A DNA stretch of 64,000 bases, from NCBI GenBank assembly GCA_963737015.1, contig CAVTQZ010000001.1, positions 62,001 through 126,000 on the forward strand, given 5' to 3'. Positions 26,489-32,968 of the stretch are shown here, piece after piece. The position numbers and the translations under genes are program-made. How positions within the stretch are numbered: position 1 is the stretch's first letter; each line of letters begins with the position of its first letter. The notes under the pieces were generated by a model. The model had not been told where the DNA came from. It ran no database searches and was given only the letters and a program-made list of their open reading frames with translations. Source of the stretch: CAVTQZ01 sp963737015. GTDB taxonomy: Bacteria; Actinomycetota; Acidimicrobiia; Acidimicrobiales; UBA8190.

Positions 26489-26544
26489 GCGCACACCCCG
26501 CATTGTGCGCCTGCGGAACCGTCCACGAAACGTGGGCGGTTTTT
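26487..26544 (+). terminator. leuB attenuator: post-peptide hairpin and intrinsic terminator
   Basis: AGGCGCACA (26487-26495) pairs perfectly with TGTGCGCCT (26504-26512) around loop CCCCGCAT. The terminator stem is CCGTCCACG (26519-26527), loop AAA, CGTGGGCGG (26531-26539), nine pairs with one G-T, then TTTTT at 26540-26544. leuB starts 75 bases later. Hairpin order and the C-rich loop mirror the leuA attenuator. Confidence 0.8.
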
Positions 26545-26618
26545 CAATTTCGGAGCGAAGGTTCGACCCCGGCGGCAGTGGCTCGGGACGTACAGGAGCA
26601 GAAGCGGAGAGGAACACG

Positions 26619-27707
26619 GTGGCGAGCGAAGTACGAGGCCGGCACAAGGTCGCCGTCGTCGGCGGCGACGGTATCGGGCCCGAGGTTCTGAGCGAGGCCC
26701 TGAAGGTCGTCGCAGCGACCGGCGTGGTCCTCGACACGGCCGACTTCGAGCTCGGGGCGGCGCACTACCTGAAGACGGGCGAGGTCCTCTCCGACGAGAC
26801 GCTCGACGAGCTCGGTGGCTTCGACGCGATCCTGCTCGGCGCGGTCGGGCCGCCGATTGGGAGCACCGAGGTGCCGAGGGGGCTGCTCGAACGCGGCCTG
26901 TTGCTGCGACTGCGGTTCGAGCTCGACCTGTACATCAACCTGAGACCCTTCCTCGCAGCGCCGGGCCTCGAGGGACCCGCCTCTGAGTGCGACTTCGTCA
27001 TCGTGCGCGAGAACACCGAAGGTGCCTACGCGGGCGAGGGGGGCTTCCTCCGCAAGGGCACCGCGCACGAGGTCGCCACCCAAGGATCGGTCAACACGCG
27101 TCTCGGCGTCGAGCGGTGCCTCCGCTACGCCTTCGAGCTCGCTTCCGGAAGACCCCGCCACGAGCTCACCCTCGTCCACAAGACCAACGTGCTCACCTTC
27201 GCCGGCGACCTCTGGCAGCGCACGCTCGACGATCTCTCGCCCGGCTTCCCCGCCGTGGCGACCGACTACCACCATGTCGACGCTGCTTGCATATATATGG
27301 TGGAGCAGCCCGGCCGCTACGACGTGCTCGTGACCGACAACCTCTTCGGCGACATCCTGAGCGACCTCGCCGGTGCGGTATCGGGCGGCATCGGGTTCGC
27401 CGCTTCGGCCAACCTGAACCCCGCCCGCACCGGACCTTCGGTCTTCGAGCCCGTCCACGGAGCGGCGCACGACATCGCCGGCACCGGCCGCGCCAACCCG
27501 GTGGCGGCCATCCGCTCCGCAGCGCTCATGCTCGACCATCTCGGCGAGGCCGACGCCGCCGAGCGGGTCACGAAGGCCGTGGCCACGTACCTCGCCGAGC
27601 GCTCGTCGCACGGGCCGCAAGGGTCGCAAGGGTCGCAAGGGTCGCCTACTTCCGAACCGTTCCCGTCCACCGTCGCCGTCGGCGACGCCATCGCAGAGAG
27701 GCTTTGA
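26619..27707 (+). CDS. leuB: 3-isopropylmalate dehydrogenase
   Basis: LeuB oxidatively decarboxylates 3-isopropylmalate to 2-oxoisocaproate with NAD. 362 residues. KVAVVGGDGIGPEV opens the isocitrate/isopropylmalate dehydrogenase fold, LLLRLRFELDLYINLRP holds the substrate arginines, and VRENTEGAYAGEGG, VHKTNVLTF, VTDNLFGDILSDLAGAVSGG and FEPVHGAAHDIAG carry the metal and NAD residues. GTG 26619 is used because GGAGAGG stands upstream; an ATG-free extension further up would run into the attenuator. The C-terminus has a 9-bp tandem repeat (GSQGSQGS). It heads an operon with ilvE and cimA controlled by the leader just upstream. greA-leuC-leuD diverge from it. Confidence 0.95.
   Translation: MASEVRGRHKVAVVGGDGIGPEVLSEALKVVAATGVVLDTADFELGAAHYLKTGEVLSDETLDELGGFDAILLGAVGPPIGSTEVPRGLLERGLLLRLRFELDLYINLRPFLAAPGLEGPASECDFVIVRENTEGAYAGEGGFLRKGTAHEVATQGSVNTRLGVERCLRYAFELASGRPRHELTLVHKTNVLTFAGDLWQRTLDDLSPGFPAVATDYHHVDAACIYMVEQPGRYDVLVTDNLFGDILSDLAGAVSGGIGFAASANLNPARTGPSVFEPVHGAAHDIAGTGRANPVAAIRSAALMLDHLGEADAAERVTKAVATYLAERSSHGPQGSQGSQGSPTSEPFPSTVAVGDAIAERL
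27612..27645 (+). repeat. 9-bp tandem microrepeat near the end of leuB
   Basis: The unit GGGTCGCAA appears nearly four times (first copy GGGCCGCAA, last copy truncated), encoding PQGSQGSQGS in the poorly conserved C-terminal region of LeuB. Length is a multiple of three, so copy changes would keep frame. Confidence 0.8.
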
Positions 27708-27708
27708 A

Positions 27709-28638
27709 GTGCCCATAACTCCAACCGACAAGGTCTGGCTCGACGGCGAGCTCGTGGACTGGGGCGAGGCCCGCGTGCACGTGCTCACGCACTCGTTGCA
27801 CTACGGGTCCGGGGTGTTCGAGGGGATCCGGGCGTATCCGACGAGCACCGGTGTGGCCGTGTTCCGCCTCACCGATCACATGAGAAGGCTCTTCGCCTCC
27901 GCCAGGGTCTTCATGATCGACGTCCCCTACAGCCTCGACGAGCTCGTCGCCGCCACGAAGCTCGTCGTGTCCGCCAACCACCTCGACGAGGGTTGTTATC
28001 TCCGCCCTCTCGTGTTCCTCGGATACGGCGAGATGGGCCTGAACCCCTTGCCGTGCCCGGTGCAGGTGGCGATCGCGGCGTGGCCGTGGGGCACGTACCT
28101 CGGCGACGAGGGGATCCGAAGCGGCGTGCGTCTCAAGGTCTCCTCCTGGCAGCGCCACGACCCGAACGCGGTGCCCACGGCGGCGAAGGGCACGGGCATG
28201 TACGTGAACTCCTCGCTCGCGAAGGTCGAGGCCCTGAAGGCCGGCTACGACGAGGCGGTGCTGCTCTCGCCGGACGGCAGGGTCTCGGAGTGCACGGGGG
28301 AGAACCTCTTCATCGTGCGCGGCGGGCGCGTTATCACCCCCCCGATCTCCGAGGCCGGCGCCCTGCCGGGCATCACCCAGGACTCGGTGATAACGATCGC
28401 GCGCGACCTCGGTTTCGAGGTGAGCTTCGAGGCGCTCGTCCGCACGGATCTCTACCTCGCGGACGAGGCGTTCCTGACCGGTACGGCGGCGGAGGTAGTC
28501 CCGATACGAGAGGTCGACGACCGGGCGGTGGGCGAGGGGCGGCCGGGTCCTGTGACGAAGCAGCTCCAGGAGACCTACTTCTCCGCGATCCGTGGCGAGA
28601 TCGACCGCTACAAGGAGTGGGTCGAACATGTCGACTGA
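27709..28638 (+). CDS. ilvE: Branched-chain amino acid aminotransferase (class IV)
   Basis: IlvE performs the last step of valine, leucine and isoleucine synthesis with PLP and glutamate. 309 residues, fold type IV. HSLHYGSGVFEGIRAYPT with the conserved Arg, YLRPLVFLGYGEMGLNP, AAKGTGMYVNSSLAKVEALKAGYDEAVLLSP with the PLP lysine, and SECTGENLFIVRGG are all standard. GTG 27709 starts one base after the leuB stop. The 3' end overlaps cimA by 11 bases. Position directly after leuB supports IlvE over D-amino acid or aminodeoxychorismate relatives. Confidence 0.94.
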   Translation: MPITPTDKVWLDGELVDWGEARVHVLTHSLHYGSGVFEGIRAYPTSTGVAVFRLTDHMRRLFASARVFMIDVPYSLDELVAATKLVVSANHLDEGCYLRPLVFLGYGEMGLNPLPCPVQVAIAAWPWGTYLGDEGIRSGVRLKVSSWQRHDPNAVPTAAKGTGMYVNSSLAKVEALKAGYDEAVLLSPDGRVSECTGENLFIVRGGRVITPPISEAGALPGITQDSVITIARDLGFEVSFEALVRTDLYLADEAFLTGTAAEVVPIREVDDRAVGEGRPGPVTKQLQETYFSAIRGEIDRYKEWVEHVD

Positions 28639-30226
28639 GTCGCCCGGTGTCCTCGTTTCTCTTCCCCGAGCTGTTGACATCTTCGACACGACACTGCGCG
28701 ACGGATCGCAGCAGGAAGGGCTGTCGCTCACGGTCGACGACAAGCTGCGAGTGGCCGAGCAACTCGATCATCTCGGGGTCACCTTCGTAGAGGGCGGTTG
28801 GCCCGGGGCGAACCCGAAGGACGAGGAGTTCTTCGCCCGCGCCCCCGCCGAGCTGCACCTCGAGACCGCCACGCTCGTGGCTTTCGGCTCCACCCGCCGC
28901 GCCGGCGTGCGTGCCGAGGACGACGAGGTCTTGCGCCAGCTGGTGAAGGCGAACACGGAAGCGGTCTGCATCGTGGCGAAGGCCTCGGCACTGCACGTGC
29001 ACGAGGCTCTTCGTACCTCGGAGGACGAGGCCATCGCGATGGCCTACGACTCGGTGCTCTTTCTCAGAGAGCACGGGCTGCGCGTCTTCTTCGACGCGGA
29101 GCACTTCTTCGACGGATATCGCCAGGACCCCGAGTTCTCCCTGCGGGTGCTGAGAGCGGCGGAAGAGGGTGGTGCGGAGACGCTCGTGCTGTGCGACACG
29201 AACGGCGGGAGCCTCCCGCACGACGTCGAGAACGTCGTCGGCCTCGTGTCGTCGAGCTTCGAGACACAGGTGGGCGTGCACTTCCACAACGACTCGGGCT
29301 GTGCGGTGGCCAACTCGATCGGTGCGGTGCGCTCCGGTGCCACCCACGTGCAGGGTTGCGTGAACGGTTACGGCGAGCGCACCGGCAACGCCGACCTCGC
29401 GATCGCGATCGGCGACCTGAGCCTGAAGCTCGGGGTCCGCACGATCCCACCCGAGCGCCTCGAGCGGCTCACCCCCGTCGCCCACCACATCGCCGAGCTG
29501 GTGAACATCGCGCCCAATCCGCAACAGCCCTACGTCGGGGTGGCGGCGTTCGCGCACAAGGCCGGGTTGCACACGAGCGCGATCGCCAGGCGGGCCGATG
29601 CGTACGAGCACGTACCGCCGGACGCCGTAGGCAACGGAACCAGATTCGTGGTCTCCGAGATGGCGGGACGCTCCACGCTCGCGCTCAAGGCATCGGAGCT
29701 CGGGCTCGAGCTCGACTCGCAGGCGATGGACGAGGTGCTCGACACGCTGAAGAGGCTCGAGCACCGCGGCTACCACTTCGAGGTCGCCGACGGCTCGCTC
29801 GAGCTGTTGCTCCGCCGTGCAACGGGATGGGAGCCCGACTACTTCGAGCTCGAGTCGTTCAGGGTCATCTCCGATGCTGACGCCTCACATCGCGGGCACA
29901 CGACCGAGGCGACCGTGAAGGTCCTCGTCGGGGACGAGCGCATGATCTCGACCGCCGAGGGAAACGGCCCCGTCCATGCGCTCGACTCCGCGCTGCGGCG
30001 GGCGATCGGCGCGCACTTCCCCGCACTCGGCCAGATCCATCTCACCGACTACCGGGTGCGCGTCCTCGACAGCGGCCGTGCGACCGCGGCGGTCACGCGT
30101 GTGCTCATCGACACGACCGACGGCGAGCGGACCTGGACGACGATCGGTGTCTCGGAGAACATCATCGAGGCGTCCTGGCAGGCGCTTTACGACTCGATCG
30201 TCTACGGTCTGTTGCTCCACTCATGA
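28628..30226 (+). CDS. cimA: (R)-citramalate synthase (CimA-type)
   Basis: CimA joins pyruvate and acetyl-CoA to citramalate, which the LeuCDB enzymes turn into 2-oxobutyrate for isoleucine. 532 residues. DRE-TIM barrel motif IFDTTLRDGSQQEGLSL (note GSQQEG, typical of CimA, where LeuA has GEQSPG), VEGGWPGANPKDEEFF, VGVHFHNDSGCAVANS metal site, VQGCVNGYGERTGNADL, and a C-terminal regulatory domain (STAEGNGPVHALDSALRRAI). ATG 28628 is used, AAGGAG about 11 bases upstream. It overlaps ilvE and the next gene. Together with leuBCD it offers a threonine-independent route to isoleucine. Family (CimA versus LeuA) is inferred from motif and operon. Confidence 0.9.
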   Translation: MSTESPGVLVSLPRAVDIFDTTLRDGSQQEGLSLTVDDKLRVAEQLDHLGVTFVEGGWPGANPKDEEFFARAPAELHLETATLVAFGSTRRAGVRAEDDEVLRQLVKANTEAVCIVAKASALHVHEALRTSEDEAIAMAYDSVLFLREHGLRVFFDAEHFFDGYRQDPEFSLRVLRAAEEGGAETLVLCDTNGGSLPHDVENVVGLVSSSFETQVGVHFHNDSGCAVANSIGAVRSGATHVQGCVNGYGERTGNADLAIAIGDLSLKLGVRTIPPERLERLTPVAHHIAELVNIAPNPQQPYVGVAAFAHKAGLHTSAIARRADAYEHVPPDAVGNGTRFVVSEMAGRSTLALKASELGLELDSQAMDEVLDTLKRLEHRGYHFEVADGSLELLLRRATGWEPDYFELESFRVISDADASHRGHTTEATVKVLVGDERMISTAEGNGPVHALDSALRRAIGAHFPALGQIHLTDYRVRVLDSGRATAAVTRVLIDTTDGERTWTTIGVSENIIEASWQALYDSIVYGLLLHS

Positions 30227-30738
30227 CGCAGCCCAGCTACGCACCCATCGGAGAAGAGGACAGGGTCCGCCCCGCTTACCTTCTGCAGACGCCGCTCGAC
30301 TGGCGGGCCGACCGCGTTGCGGAGATCCGCGCGCCCGAGCATCCCTACGGTCCAGAGCTAGGTGTCCCCGGACCGGACCAGGGCTATGCGCTCCTCGTCG
30401 CGGAGGAGCTCTACGCCGAGCGGGTAAAGCTGTCGCCGGGCATCAGCGTGAAGGACGCGCTGCACGGGTGTTGTGCCGTGGCGTGTGCACGCGCGGGTCG
30501 GTTCGGGCGCGCTCCTGTCGGAAAGGACGTCGAGCTCGCGCTCGTGCTATTCGGTTTCCTGGGGGAGCCCCCGGCGGATCTGCTCGAGTGGCGGTCACCT
30601 CTTTTCCAGGGGACAGCCCACGACTACCACTTGCAGAGAAAGATCGCGGACTCGGTACCCGAGGAGACACTCCGGCTCAAGCTCGACCAGGTGCGCGAGC
30701 GCCTGTCGGACTGGCGATCGCTCTTCAACCTCTCCTAG
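30223..30738 (+). CDS. Conserved hypothetical protein at the end of the leuB operon
   Basis: A 171-residue protein I cannot assign. It has no signal peptide or membrane helix. Visible sequence: an N-terminal segment rich in charged residues (PIGEEDRVRPAYLLQTPLDW, ADRVAEIRAPEHPYGPELG), a central Cys/Ala-rich helix (DALHGCCAVACARAGRFGRA) and a C-terminal amphipathic part (LRLKLDQVRERLSDWRSLF). ATG 30223 overlaps the cimA stop (ATGA), so translation is coupled to cimA. Codon use resembles the neighbours. A role linked to branched-chain amino acid synthesis is suggested only by position. Confidence 0.75.
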   Translation: MTQPSYAPIGEEDRVRPAYLLQTPLDWRADRVAEIRAPEHPYGPELGVPGPDQGYALLVAEELYAERVKLSPGISVKDALHGCCAVACARAGRFGRAPVGKDVELALVLFGFLGEPPADLLEWRSPLFQGTAHDYHLQRKIADSVPEETLRLKLDQVRERLSDWRSLFNLS

Positions 30739-30776
30739 TGGACGGGAAGGTTCGACCAGCGGCGGCCTCTGAGTCC

Positions 30777-31641
30777 ATGAAATCGACAAGTCTCGACGCG
30801 AACGGTTTGGTCTTCGACGGGCTGGTCTCCGGCGATACGCAGGACCCGGCCGTCTTGTTGCTGCACGGTTTTCCGCAGACATCGTGGTCGTGGCGACACC
30901 AGCTTGAAGCCTTGGCGGCGCAAGGACGCCGTGCGCTTGCGTTCGACCAGCGCGGCTACTCCCACGGGGCTCGGCCGCCCGAAGTGGACGACTACCGGGT
31001 CGACCTCCTCGTGTCCGACGCGCTCTCTGTCGCGGACGACCAGGGTTGGGAGCGCTTCGACGTCGCCGGCCACGACTGGGGGGCGGTAATCGCCTGGGCG
31101 CTCGCCGCTTCTCATCCCGACCGCGTCAGGACCTTGACGGCGGTGTCGGTACCACATCCCCGCGCCTTCGCAGCGGCGCTCGGCGGGGGCGATTCGGACC
31201 AGGTGCAGCGCTCCTCTTATATAGAGGTGTTCCGGGCCGAAGGCGGAGTGGCCGAGAAGGCCCTTCTCGGTGAGGACAACTCTGGCGACGGCTTGCGCGG
31301 CGATGTTCGCCGCGTCGGGCTTCCCCTCGGTCGGCGAGGACGTCGAGGTCTATGTGCGCGCCATGCTCCAGCCCGGAGCGCTCACCGCTGCACTCAATTG
31401 GTATCGCGCGATGTCGCCCGAGTCGTTCGCCGCTATCGGTCCGGTGCCGGTTCCGACTCTGTTCGTGTGGTCGACCGAGGACATCGCACTCGGTCGCAGA
31501 GCCGCAGAGGACACCGTCAACTGGGTGACCGGTCCGTATCGCTTCGAGGTGCTCGAGGGCGTGAGCCACTGGATCCCCGAAGCTGCCCCCGGCGACCTGA
31601 GCACCCTGATGCTCGAGCATCTGGCTTCGTTCGCGGAATAG
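30777..31641 (+). pseudogene. Alpha/beta hydrolase (epoxide hydrolase-like), one-base frame break
   Basis: An alpha/beta-fold hydrolase near the epoxide hydrolase/haloalkane dehalogenase group. VLLLHGFPQTSWSWRHQ is the oxyanion-hole block, FDQRGYSHGARPP the cap-proximal motif, and VAGHDWGAVIAWALA the nucleophile elbow with Asp as nucleophile. At about 31298 the frame breaks; removing one G from GCGCGGCG lets the protein continue AMFAASGFPSVGEDVEV to GVSHWIPEAAPGDL, which holds the catalytic His. ATG 30777 is used; GTG 30738, overlapping the previous stop, is another option. The stop codon TAG lies inside the KstR-like operator of the thiolase gene. Confidence 0.8.
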
Positions 31642-31656
31642 AACCGGTTCTATACT
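31639..31656 (+). promoter_or_regulatory. KstR-like operator with overlapping -10 box, thiolase gene
   Basis: TAGAACCGGTTCTA (31639-31652) is a perfect 14-bp palindrome matching the KstR consensus TNNAACNNGTTNNA. TATACT at 31651-31656 overlaps its right end and can serve as -10 box; ATG 31665 follows 8 bases later, so a leaderless transcript is likely. An identical palindrome with the same TATACTCG lies before the enoyl-CoA hydratase gene (35879). Confidence 0.8.
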
Positions 31657-31664
31657 CGAGGTCC

Positions 31665-32825
31665 ATGCCACAACCGGTGATCGTCGAGGCGGTACGCACA
31701 CCCATAGGCAAGCGTGGGGGTTGGCTTTCGGGACTCCATGCGGCAGAGCTTCTCGGCGCGGCACAGGTCGAGGCCGTGAAGCGCTCTGGCATCGATCCAT
31801 CCGAGATCGAACAGATCGTGGGTGGATGCGTCACGCAGGCGGGGGAGCAGGCTTCGAACGTCACTCGTACCGCATGGCTGAGCCAGGGACTTCCGTACGA
31901 GGTGGCGGCGACGACCATCGACTGTCAGTGCGGATCCGCGCAGCAGGCGAATCATTTCGCAGCGAACCTGATAGCGGGTGGCGCGGTCGAGGTCGCGATG
32001 GCGTGCGGGGTCGAGGCGATGAGCCGCGTCGGGCTCGGCGCCAACGCCTTCAACGGGCCGGGCCGCAGCCGCCCTGACGACTTCCCGTGGGACATGCCCG
32101 ACCAGTTCGGCGCTGCGGAGCGGATCGCGGAGAAATACGGCATCACCCGCGAGGACACCGACGGTCTCGGTCTCGCTTCTCAGAAGAAGGCTGCGGTCGC
32201 ATGGCAGGAGGCGCGTTTCGAGCGCGAGGTATTCGCCGTCGAGGCTCCCGTCGTCGGCGCCGAGGGTCCGACGGGCGAGCGCAACGTGATCAAAAAGGAC
32301 CAGGGCCTGCGCGAAACGACCGCCGAGGGACTTGCAGCTCTCAAGCCTGTTCTCGAAGGCGGCATCCACACCGCAGGCAGCTCTTCGCAGATCTCCGACG
32401 GTGCGGCGGCCGTGTTGTGGATGTCAGAGGAGCGGGCGCGTTCTGCCGGTCTGCGGCCCCGGGCGCGCGCGGTGGCGCAGGTCCTCGTGGGATCGGACCC
32501 CTACTACCACCTCGACGGACCGATAGCTGCGACGTCCAAGGTTCTCGAGAAAGCGGGAATGACGCTCGACGACATCGACATCTTCGAGGTGAACGAGGCC
32601 TTCGCCTCGGTCGTCTGTTCTTGGCGGAAGGTGCACGGCGTGGACTGGGACAAGGTCAACGTGAACGGCGGCGCGATCGCCCTCGGTCATCCGGTGGGAT
32701 CGACCGGCAGCAGGCTCATCACTACGGCCCTTCATGAGCTCGAAAGACGTGAGGGGAAGTTCGCTCTCGTCTCGATGTGCTGCGGGGGAGCGCTCGCCAC
32801 CGGCACGATCCTCGAGCGCCTGTGA
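31665..32825 (+). CDS. Acetyl-CoA acyltransferase (thiolase)
   Basis: A degradative-type thiolase of 386 residues that cleaves 3-ketoacyl-CoA to acetyl-CoA and a shortened acyl-CoA. EAVRTPIGKRGGWLSGLHA opens the fold. The nucleophilic Cys is in TIDCQCGSAQQANHF. VNEAFASVVCSW takes the place of the NEAF block, GGAIALGHPVGSTGSR gives the active-site His, and MCCGGALATGTI the second catalytic Cys. The KstR-like operator just upstream and the nearby echA and acyl-CoA ligase genes suggest steroid or related side-chain/ring catabolism, as with mycobacterial FadA5/FadA6, but substrate cannot be read from sequence. ATG 31665 fits a leaderless start. Confidence 0.92.
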   Translation: MPQPVIVEAVRTPIGKRGGWLSGLHAAELLGAAQVEAVKRSGIDPSEIEQIVGGCVTQAGEQASNVTRTAWLSQGLPYEVAATTIDCQCGSAQQANHFAANLIAGGAVEVAMACGVEAMSRVGLGANAFNGPGRSRPDDFPWDMPDQFGAAERIAEKYGITREDTDGLGLASQKKAAVAWQEARFEREVFAVEAPVVGAEGPTGERNVIKKDQGLRETTAEGLAALKPVLEGGIHTAGSSSQISDGAAAVLWMSEERARSAGLRPRARAVAQVLVGSDPYYHLDGPIAATSKVLEKAGMTLDDIDIFEVNEAFASVVCSWRKVHGVDWDKVNVNGGAIALGHPVGSTGSRLITTALHELERREGKFALVSMCCGGALATGTILERL

Positions 32826-32900
32826 CCGGTCTGTAACGTTTTCGCCCCCTGGCCAGTTCAATACCGGGCGCTATCTAACTAGACCCATAAATCAGGGTCG

Positions 32901-32929
32901 TTGACTTCGGCAAGGAGCGCGCCTACTTT
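32901..32929 (+). promoter_or_regulatory. Candidate promoter of the secreted repeat-protein gene
   Basis: TTGACT (32901-32906), 17-base spacer, TACTTT (32924-32929). The start ATG at 32969 has GAGGAGGAAAA directly upstream. GACCC (32882-32886) and GGGTC (32895-32899) form an inverted repeat just before the -35 box. Confidence 0.55.
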
Positions 32930-32968
32930 CGGCCGGAGTCCCCGGTCAGGGCGGCCCGAGGAGGAAAA

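Noticed and set aside
27612..27645. Short tandem repeats as a CRISPR-like array
   Set aside because: Units are only 9 bp, contiguous and in coding frame, with no spacers and no cas genes.
29976..32825. A 949-codon open frame spanning cimA end, hydrolase and thiolase
   Set aside because: It is a chance join of out-of-frame cimA antiphase sequence with the hydrolase and thiolase frames. Only the parts with conserved motifs (30777 on and 31665 on) are genes.
32882..32899. GACCC-N8-GGGTC as a terminator after the thiolase gene
   Set aside because: Five-bp stem and no T-run; more likely part of the next promoter region.
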